This document shows, one piece after another, positions 19,625-32,373 of a DNA stretch of 63,598 bases (the stretch's first letter is position 1; each line of letters opens with the position of its first letter). The DNA comes from DATJCV01 sp963707665. GTDB lineage: Bacteria; Pseudomonadota; Gammaproteobacteria; Burkholderiales; Burkholderiaceae_D. The notes under the pieces were generated by a model. It was not told the DNA's origin. It was given only the letters and a program-made list of their open reading frames with translations, and ran no database searches. A program made the translations under genes and the position numbers. The DNA is taken from contig CAVPQU010000004.1 of NCBI GenBank assembly GCA_963707665.1, positions 1-63,598 of the forward strand, given 5' to 3'.

Positions 19625-22600
19625 TCAAAGGGGGGTGTCGAATTCGGCTGTGGGCGGCACGCTGCCGGCCGCTCGCCGGCGCTGCGCCCAGGCTGCCAGA
19701 TCGTCCAGATAGGTGTAGATCACCGGCACCACCACCAGCGTCAGCAGCGACGACGTGATGATGCCGCCGATCACCGCCTGCCCCATCGGCGCGCGCTGCT
19801 CGGAGCCTTCGGCGATGCCGAAGGCGAGCGGCACCATGCCGAACACCATCGCCAGCGTCGTCATCAGGATCGGCCGCAGCCGCACGTGTGCCGCTTCCAG
19901 CAGCGCGGCGCCGCGTTCCATGCCTTCGCGCCGTGCCTGGTTGGCGAAGTCGACCAGCAGGATCGCGTTCTTGGTCACCAGCCCATCAGCATGATGAAGC
20001 CGATGATCGAGAAGATGTTCAAGGTGGAGCGGAACAGCATCAGCGCCAGGAACACGCCGATCAGCGTCATCGGCAGCGCCGACATGATCGCCAGCGGCTG
20101 CAGGAAGCTGGCGAACTGCGAAGCCAGGATCATGTAGATGAAGATGATCGCCAGCGCCAGCGCCGATAGCGCATAACCGAACGATTCCTGCATGTTCTTG
20201 GTGGCGCCGCCGATCTGGTAGCGATAACCGGGCGGCCAGTGGATGCTGTCCAGCGCGGCTTTGACGTCGGCGTTGACTTCGCCGGCCGAGCGGCCGGTGA
20301 CGTTGGCCGACAGTTCCACTTCGCGGTTCAGGTCGCGCCGGTTGATCTGGTTGGCGCCGGTCGAGGGGCGGATGTCGGCCACCTGGCGCAGCGGCACCAT
20401 CTTCGGCGAACCATCGGCATTGCTCTGGCTGGAAGCCAGCATCAGGCGCGACAGGTCTTCGGTCGTATTGCGGTCGTCCGGCGCCAGGCGCACGTTGACG
20501 TCATAGTTTTCGTCGTCCGGGGCACGCCAGCTGCTGGCAGCTTCGCCCGCCAGCAGCGGGCGCAGCGCGCCGCCGATCTGCGCCACGCCGATGCCGAGAT
20601 CGGCCGCCAGTTCGCGCTTGGGCTGCACCGAGATGGTCGGTTTTTCCGCCTTCAGGTTGGAATCCAGGTCGACCAGGCCGGGGATCGCCCGCAGCTTGGC
20701 CTGCGCTTGCTGCGACAGCGTCGCCAGCTGCTTCAGGTCGCTGCCCAGCAGCGACAGCCGCAGCTGCTTGTTGTCGCCGCCGACGCCGTCCATGGCGCCG
20801 ATATGGGTCACCGTGATGCCGGCGATTTGCGACAGCCGCGCGCGCAATAGCGGCGTCATCTGTTTGGTGCTGCGCGCGCGCTGCTCGCGCGGCACCAGCC
20901 GCACGTAGACGCTGGCGTAGCTTTTGCCCTGGGAGGTGCCGGTGTTGACGGTGCTATAGGTATCGCGCACTTCCGGGAATTCACGCAGTACCGCTTCCAC
21001 CTGGTGCGTTTTCGCTTCGGTCAGTTCCAGCGAGGAGCCGACCGGGGTGTAGAAGGTGACTCCGGTTTCGGAGTAATCCGCTTGCGGCACGAATTCGGTG
21101 CCGATCAGGCCGGCGGCCGGAATCGCCAGCCCGGCGAAAAAGGTCAGCAACGCGATCGCCAGGGTCAACAGGCGGTGCCGCAGCGACCATTTGAGCAGAT
21201 GCTGATAGCCGTCCGATAGCCATTGCACGCCGTGTTCAAACTGTTCCAGCAGGCGGCCGATGCTGTTGGCGTACCAGCCGCGCCGGATGCGCTTGCCGTG
21301 CTCGTCGTGCTGCAGCGCCGGATCGGGCCAGATCGAGGACAGCATCGGGTCCAGCGTAAAGGACACGAACATGGAAATCAGCACGGCTGCCGCGACCGTG
21401 ATGCCGAACTGGTGGAAGAAGCGGCCGATGATGCCGCCCATGAAGCCGACCGGCAGGAACACCGCGACGATCGACAGCGTGGTGGCCAGCACCGCCAGGC
21501 CGATTTCGGCCGTGCCTTCCAGTGCCGCCGTCTTGTGATCCTTGAGTTTGCCGCCGACCGTCATGCCGGCATGACGCACGATGTTTTCGCGCACCACGAT
21601 GGCGTCGTCGATCAGCAGGCCGACGCACAGCGACAGCGCCATCAGCGTGATCATGTTGATGGTGAAGCCGAACATGTTCATGAACAGGAAGGTGCCGATC
21701 AGCGCCACCGGCAAGGTGAGGCCGGTGATCACCGTCGAGCGCCAGGAATTCAGGAACAGGAACACGATCAGGATGGTCAGCGCCGCGCCTTCCAGCAAGG
21801 TCTGCCGCACGTTCTGCACGCCGACCCGGATCTGGCGCGAACCGTCGCGGATCACTTCCGTTTTGACGCCTGGATACAGCGCCTGCATGCGCGGCTCCAG
21901 TTCCTTCAGCGCGGCCTGCAGGCCGTCCGCCACATCGATGGTGTTCTGGCCCTGGGCCTTCAGGATGTTCAGCGCCATGGTGCGCTGGCCGTTGTACAGC
22001 GCCAGGCTTTCCTGCTCCTCCTGGCCGTCGACCACGTTGGCGACCTGCGCCAGGGTGACCGGCTGGCCGCCGCGGCGGGCGACGATGATGTTGGCGAAAT
22101 CCTGCGGATTGCGGATGCGGCCCTGTACCTGGACGATTTTTTCGTTGGCCAGCGAACGGATGGCGCCGGTCGGCAATTCCTGGTTTTCGTTGCGCACCGC
22201 GCTGATGATCTGGTCGACGCCGATGCCGAGCGCCTCCATCGCGACCGGGTTGACGTAAATGTTGATTTCGCGCTTGACGCCGCCCACCAGCGCAACCGAG
22301 CCGACCCCGCGCACATTTTCCAGGCGCTTCTTGACGACCTGGTCGGCGATGGTGGTCAGTTCGCGCAAGCTGCGCTGCTGGCTCGCGCCCGGATCGTTGC
22401 TGACGGCGACCGAGAAAATCGGCTGGTCGGCCGGATCGTAGCGCGTGATGCGCGGCTCCTTGACCTCCTTGCGAAAGGCCGAGCGGATCAACGCCACTTT
22501 TTCGCGCACGTCCTGCGCCGCCTGCGCCGGATCGACGGTCAGCACGAATTCGATGATGACCACCGACGAGCCTTCGTACGAGCGCGAGGTCAGGGCGTTG

Positions 22601-22830
22601 ATGCCGTTGACGGTATTGACCGCTTCTTCGACCTTGCGCGTGATGTCGGACTCGACCGTTTCCGGCGACGCGCCCGGATAGTCGGTCTGGACCACCACCA
22701 CCGGGAAGGTGACGTCGGGAAACTGGTCGACGCGCAGGTTCTTGTAAGAAAACAGGCCCAGCACCACGAACGCCAACATCATCATGGTTGCCAGCACGGG
22801 ATTGCCGATACTGATGCGGGTAAACCACAT
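19625..22830 (-). CDS. RND efflux pump, HAE1 family, one frame change
   Basis: About 1068 residues joined. It starts WFTRISIGNPVLATMMMLAF, has LRVDQFPDVTFPVVVVQTDY and the TM4 acidic pair in LLIDDAIVVRENIVRHAG. The frame is open for 951 residues and breaks near 19980, where GGGCCTGG on the coding strand has become GGGCTGG; the last 117 residues (TKNAILLVDFANQARREG onward) continue in the next frame. The sequence is nearer the MexW/MdtC-like branch than the pump at 12283. It follows its adaptor and a TetR regulator. Confidence 0.93.
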
Positions 22831-22916
22831 GGGTCAGCTCCGTTTTGCCGTGGATGTGGCGTGTGCCGGCCGGCCGGCGCCCATGTCGATGCTGCTCGAC
22901 TGCCCGCGCTGCGCCC

Positions 22917-24089
22917 TCATTGGGCGACCGCCGTGCTCTGGGTGTCTGCCAGCGGGGTGGTGCCGGCAGCCGCCTGCGGCAAGCGGATTGGCGTGCCGAA
23001 TGGCAGGTCGCCGAGGTTGGTCTTGACGATTTGCGCGCCAGATACCAGGCCGGCGGTGATTTCAACCGCGGCGCCGCGTTCGTCGCGCCCGTGCAGGCCG
23101 AGCGTGACCATTTTCTGTGCCAGCTTGCCGTCTTCAATCGCATACACCCAAGGCTTGCCGGCCGTGCTTTGCAGGGCCGATTGCGGCACCGTCAGCACGC
23201 CGGACTTGTCGGCCAGCGTCAGCTGCGCCTCGGCAAACATGCCGGCCCGCAGCGTGCCGTGCGGATTGTCGACCCGGATATAGGTCATGATCGAGCGCGA
23301 GCCGGACTCGGTCGCCGGGTTGATGCGCACCACGGTGCCTGGCACCGGATCGGCCAATCCTTCGATGCCGACCTCGACCTGCTGTCCGATCGCAATCCGC
23401 ATGATCTCGGACGCTGGCACCGCCGCCGCCAGTTCCAGCTGGCGCAGGTCGACGATATCCAGCAGGCGGTTGTCCGGTGCCACCTTTTCGCCCGGCTGCA
23501 CCGTGCGGCTGCTGACCAGGCCGGACAGCGGCGCCCGGATCACGGTGTCGGCCAGCGATTTTTTCGCCGCATCCAGCGCGCCGCGTGCCGAATCGAGGTT
23601 GGCCTGGGCGATTTCATACTGGCTGGCGGCGGTGGTATAGGCGTTTTGCGAAATGAAGCCCTTGGCCACCAGGGCCTGGTTGTTGTCGCGCGTCTTGGCG
23701 GCGATATCCAGCTGGCCGCGTGCCGCCTGCAGCGCACCCTGCGCCTGATCGACGCGGGCCTGGTATTCGCTCGGATCCATGGTCAGCAGCACCTGGCCGC
23801 TGCTCACCGCCGCACCTTCGCGCACCATGACTTCACGCACCTGGCCGGCGACGCGGGCCTTGACCGCGACCTGGTTCAAGGCGCGCAGCGAGCCGGTGAG
23901 CGCCATGGTCTGGCGCAGATCGCGCGCTTGCACCACGGTCAGGTCGCCCGGCAGGAATTCCAGCGTGGCCGGCGCGGTGGCGTTGATGGCGGCAGCCGCT
24001 GCCGGCTGCGGGCGTTTTTTAAGGGTCATGGCGCCCGCCGCAGCGGCGGCGACCAGCAGGACGATCCAGAAGGTACGGCGTTTCAGCAT
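22917..24089 (-). CDS. RND periplasmic adaptor subunit
   Basis: A 390-residue membrane-fusion protein with a single N-terminal membrane anchor (WIVLLVAAAAAGAM) and no lipobox. Barrel-sandwich halves are RVAGQVREVMVREGAAVSSG and VIRAPLSGLVSSRTVQPGE; the helical hairpin lies between them (QAQGALQAARGQLDIAAKT). A beta-barrel and membrane-proximal domain follow (GMFAEAQLTLADKSGVLTV). It sits 86 bases before the RND gene and 15 bases after tetR, in one operon. Confidence 0.93.
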   Translation of the reverse strand: MLKRRTFWIVLLVAAAAAGAMTLKKRPQPAAAAAINATAPATLEFLPGDLTVVQARDLRQTMALTGSLRALNQVAVKARVAGQVREVMVREGAAVSSGQVLLTMDPSEYQARVDQAQGALQAARGQLDIAAKTRDNNQALVAKGFISQNAYTTAASQYEIAQANLDSARGALDAAKKSLADTVIRAPLSGLVSSRTVQPGEKVAPDNRLLDIVDLRQLELAAAVPASEIMRIAIGQQVEVGIEGLADPVPGTVVRINPATESGSRSIMTYIRVDNPHGTLRAGMFAEAQLTLADKSGVLTVPQSALQSTAGKPWVYAIEDGKLAQKMVTLGLHGRDERGAAVEITAGLVSGAQIVKTNLGDLPFGTPIRLPQAAAGTTPLADTQSTAVAQ

Positions 24090-24104
24090 GAAGAATCCAT
24101 TATT

Positions 24105-24767
24105 CTATTGTTTTGTCGTGACGGGGGCAGGGCGGGTATTTTCCAGCAATCCGTACAGGCATACGTCGATGAAGCTGTCCAGGTATTCCTGCGGCGGCGC
24201 TTGCCCGGTGCAGGTGTTCAGCGAGTGTTTCGACAGCATCAGCATCAGCATCGGCGCCACCACCACACTGGCGAGCGTGCGCGGATTGGCCGGGCGAAAT
24301 TCGCCGCGGGCGATGCCGCGTTCCAGCATGCGGACGATGATGGCAGTGCCGCGCGCGATCACTTCTTCCTGGTAGAAGCTTGCCAGGGTCGGGAAATTGC
24401 CGGACTCGGCAATCATCAGCTTGCTGATGCCGGCCAGGGGCGTGTCGCCGATGCGCCGCCACCAGCCCAGCATGATGTCGCGAAACAGCCACGCGCTGTC
24501 GCCCGTATAGGAATCGATCGCCTGTTCTGCGGCACCGATCAGCGGCACGATGTTGGCGCGCACCACCGCCTTGAACAACTCTTCCTTGTTGGCAAAATAC
24601 AGGTACAAGGTGCCCTTCGACACGCCGGCTTGCCTGGCCACGTCTTCCAGCCGGGTTGCGGCGTAGCCGCGTTGCACGAACTGATCCAGCGCGGCCGCCA
24701 GCAGCTCTTGCGGACGCGCATTCTTGCGGCGCGTCCAGCGTGGTGTGTGGTTGGCGACGGAGGACAT
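24105..24767 (-). CDS. TetR/AcrR family repressor
   Basis: A 220-residue regulator. The N-terminal helix-turn-helix spans residues 15-60 (LLAAALDQFVQRGYAATRLE, VARQAGVSKGTLYLYFANKE), followed by a ligand-binding helical domain. I chose the ATG at 24767; the frame is open far upstream, but that part is antisense to the divergent adaptor gene. It is the first gene of the tetR-adaptor-RND operon and lies head to head with the MacA-like gene, so it probably represses its own operon and possibly the divergent one. Confidence 0.93.
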   Translation of the reverse strand: MSSVANHTPRWTRRKNARPQELLAAALDQFVQRGYAATRLEDVARQAGVSKGTLYLYFANKEELFKAVVRANIVPLIGAAEQAIDSYTGDSAWLFRDIMLGWWRRIGDTPLAGISKLMIAESGNFPTLASFYQEEVIARGTAIIVRMLERGIARGEFRPANPRTLASVVVAPMLMLMLSKHSLNTCTGQAPPQEYLDSFIDVCLYGLLENTRPAPVTTKQ

Positions 24768-24806
24768 GGGAGGGTGGTTTGGCGGGTAACTTACTTTCGA
24801 GTCAGC

Positions 24807-24835
24807 AATATAAGTGGCATTTTCGACCTCGTCAA
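24807..24835 (-). promoter_or_regulatory. Sigma70-type promoter of the tetR-efflux operon
   Basis: On the minus strand TTGACG (24835-24830) and TATATT (24812-24807) are separated by exactly 17 bases, upstream of the tetR ATG at 24767. A short palindrome GTAACTTAC lies at 24786-24794, around or just after the expected start of transcription, and is a possible operator half-site. Confidence 0.6.
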
Positions 24836-24956
24836 GATTGTCGGGAAATTGTTGCCACAGATGGGCTTGGCGCAACAAATGCTTGCAAGCTGCGCCCGGA
24901 AACATGCGCGATTGCCGGTAGAATTGTTTCATTCCTGTTGATTTGGCGAGTCGTCT

Positions 24957-26562
24957 ATGAGTTGGGTAAAAAAATGGCAAGCCTGGCTGCTGATCGTGCT
25001 GTTGCTGGCAGCGGGCGGCGGCGCTTACCAGTATTGGGCGCAGAAAACGGCGGCGCCACAATACAAGACCGTCAAAATCGAAAAAGGCGCGATTACTGCC
25101 ACCGTGGCGGCCTCCGGCACCTTGACCCCGGTGGTGTCGGTGCAGGTCGGCTCGCAAGTATCGGGACAATTGAAGGAAATCCTGGTCGATTTCAACAGCG
25201 AAGTGAAAGCAGGGCCAGCTGATTGCACGGATCGATCCCGAAACCTTCGAATACAAGGTGCGCCAGGCGCAGGCCGACCTGGATGCGGCGCGAGCCCAGG
25301 TTCAGACCCAGCAGGCCACCATCGCCGCCCAGCGCTCGGAAGTGGCGCGCAATCGAGATCACGTCGGCCGATGCCAGGAGCGATTTCGAGCGCAAGCAGC
25401 AACTGCTGGAAAAAGGCTTCATCTCGACCGCCGACCGCGACAAGGCGCGCGCCGTGTATAACGCTGCGGCCGCGCAACTGGTCACGGCACGGGCGCAAGT
25501 GGGAGTGGCGGAGGCCAACCTGCGCAATGGCGAGGCAGCGGTGCGCCAGCGCAGCGCGGTACTGGCGCAAGCCAATGTCGATCTCGGACGCACCGCGATC
25601 AAGGCACCGGTCGATGGCGTCGTCATCAAGCGCAGCGTCGATGCCGGCCAGACCGTGGCCGCCAGCCTGCAGGCGCCGGAATTGTTCATCATCGCCGGCG
25701 ACCTGACCGACATGCGGGTCGATACCGCGATCGACGAATCGGAAATCGGCCGTATCCGTCAGGGCCAGAAGGCGACGTTTACCGTGGATGCGTTTCCTGG
25801 CCGCACCTTCGACGGCGAAGTGCGGCAGATTCGCAAGGCAGCGCAGAACGTTTCCAACGTCATTACCTACATGGTTGAAGTCAGCGCCGAGAATCCACGC
25901 AAGGAATTGCTGCCGGGGATGACGGCCAACGTGCGGATCGCCACCGACAGCCGCCAGGACGTGTTGAAAGTGCCGAACGCGGCACTGCGCTTCAAGCCGG
26001 CCAGCGCCATCGGTGCCGCGTCCGGTGCGGCGCCGGCGGAACGCCCGGCAGGGCCACTGCCGGTAGCGCTGCTGCGAATGGCGGCAGCGGCGGTCAGAGC
26101 CAGCAATTGCGGCAGCGGCTGGAAAGCGAGCTGCAGTTGAGCGCCGCGCAAAAAGACAAGCTGGACGCTATTTTCAATGGTGCGCGCGAAAAAATGGGCG
26201 CGCTTCGTGGTCTCGAGAAAGCCGAACGGCAAAAGCTGATGGAGCGCAACCGGGCCGAAATCCGGGCGCAGATCGTCCAGATCCTGACGCCGGAGCAGGC
26301 CAGCAAATTTGAAGCGATCAGCGCTGAAAGCCAGGGCAGCCGTGGCGGCCGCACCACCAGTGGTCGCATTTATGCGCTGGACGGCGACGGCCAGCCACTG
26401 GAGTTGAACGTGCGCTTGGGGCTGACCGATGGCACGATGACCGAAGTGATCTCCGCCGACATCAAGGAGGCCACCGACATCATCGTCGGCCTGGCGCAGC
26501 CGCAGGGCGGAGCAGTGCGTGCCGGCAGCGCGCCGCGTGGTGGTGGCCCGCGCATGTTCTGA
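24957..26562 (+). CDS. macA: MacA-like adaptor with a Spy/CpxP-like insert, frame broken three times
   Basis: About 534 residues joined, well above the 370-400 of MacA. It has an N-terminal membrane anchor (LLIVLLLAAGGGAYQYW), barrel-sandwich halves (VSVQVGSQVSGQLKEILVD and AIKAPVDGVVIKRSVDAG), a helical hairpin (DFERKQQLLEKGFISTADR) and the beta-barrel (GDLTDMRVDTAIDESEIG). After VLKVPNAALRFKP a Gly/Ser/Gln-rich linker leads into about 75 helical residues with two LTxxQ-type motifs (LSAAQKDKLDAIF and LTPEQASKFEAI). The membrane-proximal strands resume after it. Frame changes fall near 25211, 25356 and 26075. The gene is followed by macB-like ATPase and permease genes. Confidence 0.85.
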
Positions 26563-26592
26563 TGGATGGGCAAACCCGGTTGTTCTCATTTT

Positions 26593-26626
26593 GTGTCATT
26601 CCCGCCTGAACCCACGGGCACGACAC
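26593..26626. repeat. REP-like inverted repeat
   Basis: GTGTCATTCCCGCCTGAACC followed by CACGGGCACGACAC forms an imperfect hairpin of the same family as the elements near 10.5 kb. It lies in the 92-base gap between the MacA-like gene and the ATPase gene. Confidence 0.5.
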
Positions 26627-26654
26627 ACGAAAATTTTTCAGGCATACCCGAGGC

Positions 26655-27396
26655 ATGACGCAACTGATCGAAACCCGCAATCTGGTCAAGGAATACGTGA
26701 TGGGAACCAATCATGTATTCGCCTTGCGCAGCGTTTCGATTGCGATCGGCGAAGGCGAGTTCGTCGCCATCATGGGCGCCTCCGGTTCCGGCAAATCGAC
26801 CTTCATGAATCTGCTCGGCTGCCTCGATTCGCCGACTTCCGGCGAGTACCTGCTGGCCGGCGAGAATGTCTCGGCGCTGTCGGGCGATCAGCTGGCGGCG
26901 ATCCGCAACCAGCGCATCGGCTTCGTGTTCCAGCAATTCAACCTGCTGCCGCGCACCAGTGCGCAAGACAATGTCGAGTTGCCGCTGCTGTACTCGACCG
27001 TGCCGGCCGCCGAGCGCCGCAAGCGGGCCGTTGCGCGCCTGACCGAAGTCGGCCTCGAGCGACCGGCTCGACCATCACCCGGCGCAATTGTCCGGCGGCC
27101 AGCAGCAGCGGGTGGCGATCGCCCGCGCGCTGGTGAATAATCCATCGCTGATCCTGGCGGACGAGCCGACCGGCGCGCTCGATTCGCGCACCAGCGTCGA
27201 GATCATGGCGCTGCTGCAAAAACTGAACCGGCAAGGCATGACGATCGTGGTCGTCACCCACGAGCAGGACATCGCCAGCTTTGCTTCGCGCATCATCACC
27301 TTCCGCGACGGCCACGTGGTGACCGACTGCGCCAATACGCCGCGCGATGCACAGGCGCAACTGGCGGATCTGGATCAATTGGGAGCGGTCGCATGA
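26655..27396 (+). CDS. MacB-type ABC transporter ATPase, one frame change
   Basis: About 246 residues, an ABC ATPase of the LolD/MacB class. Walker A is GASGSGKST, the Q-loop is FVFQQFNLLPRTSA, the signature is LSGGQQQRVAIARALVNNP and Walker B is LILADEPTGALDS, followed by VVVTHEQDIASFA. An extra G near 27062 splits the frame after TEVGL. The stop overlaps the permease start in ATGA. ATPase and permease are separate chains here, whereas Escherichia coli MacB fuses them. Confidence 0.92.
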
Positions 27397-28628
27397 ATTT
27401 GCTGGCAACCTTGCGCATCGCGCTGAAGGCGCTGCGGGTGAACCTGCTGCGTTCCGTGCTGACCATGCTCGGCATCATCATCGGCGTGGCGGCCGTGATC
27501 ACGATGATCGCGGTCGGCGGCGGCGCCCAGGCGCGCATCCAGGACCAGATCCAGAGCCTCGGTTCCAACCTGATGATCATCATTCCCGGCTCGACCACCG
27601 CCTCCGGCGTGCGGCTGGGTGCCGGCGCCAACCAGAACCTGACCGAGGACGACGCCATCGCGATCGCCAATGAAGTGCCGGAAGTGCAGGTGGCCGCGCC
27701 ATCCTCGCGCAGCTCCGGCCAGCTGATCGCCGCCAATAATAACTGGGCCACGCAGATTTACGGCGTCACGCCGGATTACCTCGAGGCGCGCGACTGGCCG
27801 CTGTCGACCGGCCGCATGTTCGAGCCGGCTGAAGTGGCCGGCGCGGCCAAGGTGGTCGTGATCGGGCAGACGGTGGCGACCCAGCTGTTCGGCGACATGG
27901 ACCCGCTCGACCAGACGATCCGCGTCAAGAACGTACCATTTTCGGTGATCGGCGTTCTGGCTACGCAAAGGCCAGAGCATGATGGGCACCGACCAGGACG
28001 ACGTCATCATGGTGCCGCTGTCGACCGCGCGCAACCGCCTGTTCGGCAGCAGCCAGGGCAAGCTGCGGCGGGTCGGCACGATCCAGGTCAAGGTGCATCG
28101 AAGGCGCCAGCATGCAGGACGCGGAAGAGAAAATCCGCGCACTGATGCGCCAGCGCCAGCGCACCCAGCCGGGGCAGGACGATGCCTTCACGGTACGCAA
28201 CCTGACCGAGATGCTGCAGGCGCAGGAAGAGTCGTCGCGCGTGATGACGCTGCTGCTGGCGGCGGTGGCCGTCGGTGTCGCTGCTGGTCGGCGGCATCGG
28301 CATCATGAACATCATGCTGGTGTCGGTCACCGAGCGCACCCGCGAGATCGGCCTGCGGATGGCGGTCGGCGCCCGCGCCAGCGACATCCTGACGCAGTTC
28401 CTGGTGGAGGCGATCACGCTGTCGCTGATCGGCGGCTTCGTCGGCATCGTGCTGGGCGTCGGCGGCTCGTATGCGATCGGCGCCTTCGCCGGCTGGGCCA
28501 CGCAGCTGTCGCCGCAATCGATCGTGCTGGCGGTCGGCTTTTCGGCCGCGATCGGTATTTTTTTCGGCTTCTATCCGGCGCGCAAGGCGTCGCAGCTGTT
28601 GCCGATCCAGGCCTTGCGTTATGAATGA
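27393..28628 (+). CDS. MacB-type ABC transporter permease, frame broken about three times
   Basis: About 411 residues joined. It starts LLATLRIALKALRVNLLRSV with TM1 (TMLGIIIGVAAVITMIA), followed by a large periplasmic domain and three C-terminal helices. VSVTERTREIGLRMAVGARA is the conserved cytoplasmic coupling helix of this family, and the end reads PARKASQLLPIQALRYE. Frame changes fall near 27965, 28100 and 28275. With the adaptor and ATPase it makes a tripartite efflux system that would work with an outer-membrane TolC. Confidence 0.9.
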
Positions 28629-28661
28629 CACCTGCCGACCGTGGAGCCCGGGAGCCGGCCG

Positions 28662-29212
28662 ATGAAAGCGCTGGCGAAGCTGTTGATGGTGGGCTTGCTG
28701 GGTATATGCGCCGGCTGCACGCGGACTGTTCGGCCCGCGCGACGTGGTGTTGCCGCTGCCGCGCCTGCAGCAGGCGCTGGATACGCGTTTTCCCTACAGC
28801 GACCGCTATCTGGCCTTGTTCGACGTCACGCTGTCGCGACCGCGCCTGACGCTGCGGCCGGAGACCGAGCGCGATCGAGATCCAGATGGATGTCAATTTC
28901 GTCCCGGTGCTGACCAACCAGTCGTGGAAGGGCAGTCTCGCCATTTCCGGCAGCCTGCAGGTGAACCCCAGCCAGCAGGCGCTGGTGCTGGCACAGCCGC
29001 GCGTCGAGCAGTTCGAGCTGGAGGGCGTCGACCCGGTTTACGCCGGCCAGCTCGGCCGCCTCGGCAGTGTGCTGGCGCAGCAGTTCCTGGACGAAGTGGC
29101 ACTCTATCGCTTCGAGGCGTCGGATTTCCGCCATGCCGGCGTCGACTTCAGGCCGGCGCGGATCGCCGTCAGGCCGGATGCGCTCGTGGTCACCTTCGAG
29201 CCGGTAAAATAG
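28662..29212 (+). CDS. DUF1439 lipoprotein (YceB-like), frame broken twice
   Basis: About 183 residues joined. A lipoprotein signal with lipobox ICAGC is followed by VVLPLPRLQQALDTRFPYSD, a beta-rich body (DVNFVPVLTNQSWKGSLA, SGSLQVNPSQQALVL) and LEGVDPVYAGQLGRLGSVLA. This is the pattern of DUF1439 family lipoproteins, whose function is not known. Frame changes lie near 28722 and 28873. A rho-independent terminator follows 36 bases after the stop, so it may be the last gene of the macA-macB run. Confidence 0.8.
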
Positions 29213-29247
29213 CAGCATTCTTTCCGCCCGTGCACCGTATTCACTTA

Positions 29248-29277
29248 CCCGCACTGCGACAGCATTGCGGGTTTTTT
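29248..29277 (+). terminator. Rho-independent terminator after the DUF1439 gene
   Basis: Stem CCCGCA/TGCGGG around a 12-base loop, followed at once by six T residues. It lies between the DUF1439 gene and uppP. Confidence 0.8.
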
Positions 29278-29308
29278 ATTGATTTTCCAAACTCCCGGTT
29301 CGCCACCT

Positions 29309-30144
29309 ATGGATCCAGTCCTCGCATTAAAAGCGCTCATCATGGGCATCGTCGAAGGCTTGACGGAATTCCTGCCGATCTCTTCCACCGGCCACCTGAT
29401 CCTGACCGGCAGCCTGCTCGATTTCACCGGCGAAAAAATCAAGGTGTTCGAGATCGTGATCCAGGCCGGCGCCATCTTCGCGGTGTGCTGGGAATACCGG
29501 GCCCGCATCGCGCACGTGCTGGCCGGATTGTTGTCGCGACCGGAAGGCGCAAAAATTCGCGCTGAATCTGGTGATCGCCTTTTTGCCGGCGGCGCTGCTC
29601 GGCTTGCTGTTTGCCAAGCAACATCAAGGCAGTGCTGTTCGCGCCGGTGCCGGTGGCGCTCGCCTTCATCATCGGCGGCCTGGTGATTCTGTGGGTCGAG
29701 CGCCGCAACAGGCGCAATCCGGCCGTGGCCCGGATCGAATCGGTGGACGACATGAGCGCGCTCGACGCCTTCAAGGTCGGCTGCGCGCAGGCCTTCGCGC
29801 TGATGCCGGGCACCAGCCGCTCGGGCGCCACCATCATCGGCGGCATGTTGTTCGGCCTGTCGCGCAAGGCCGCCACCGAATTTTCGTTCTTCCTGGCGAT
29901 CCCGACCCTGCTCGGCGCCACCGTGTATTCGCTGTACAAGGAGCGCGCGCTGCTGTCGATGGCCGACGTGCCGCTGTTCGGCGTCGGCACCGTGGCCGCC
30001 TTCGTCTCGGCCTTCCTGTGCGTGCGCTGGCTGCTGCGCTACATCAGCACCCACGACTTCACGGTGTTTGCCTGGTACCGCATCGCGTTCGGCATGCTGG
30101 TGCTGATCAGCGCCTATGGCGGCTGGGTGGTGTGGGCCGACTGA
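29309..30144 (+). CDS. uppP: Undecaprenyl-diphosphatase, frame broken twice
   Basis: About 278 residues, normal for UppP/BacA, an integral inner-membrane enzyme that recycles undecaprenyl pyrophosphate for peptidoglycan, LPS and capsule. The hallmark EGLTEFLPISSTGHLIL (residues 15-31) and the second catalytic motif MPGTSRSGATIIGGMLFGLS are both present, with about eight hydrophobic segments. Frame changes lie near 29552 and 29622. I chose the ATG at 29309, since the family begins MDP or MD. Confidence 0.93.
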
Positions 30145-30245
30145 TGCTGTCTCATACATTAAAACGGGAGTATGCTGAAAAAATGGCATATTTCTGGCAT
30201 CTTTGTCTGCGGTTTAAAAAATACTCCTATGTTCGTGAAGGAATT

Positions 30246-32097
<1,852 letters not shown>

Positions 32098-32373
32098 GCA
32101 GGTCAGTCGCGGTCTGGACGCATGCCCGGCAGTGAGTTAGTGGAGATCTGTTGCGCAGTGCCATGGCGATACGCCCGGTGCAGACCGGGAGCTTCGAGCG
32201 TTTTATTATGCCCCAGTCCGTCACGGCGTAAATTACGCTGAACCGCGTAACTCGACCGGCACTTCACAGTAGCCCGACTGCGTTCAACAGTCGTGCAGGA
32301 TCTGGCAGTATGTGCAAATTTCTGTTTGTTATATTGCGGAAAATCGGCATGCGATGCAGGAGTATGTGGCACG

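Noticed and set aside
24768..25256. Upstream extension of tetR to 25256
   Set aside because: It runs antisense through the MacA-like gene and places about 160 extra residues before the helix-turn-helix.
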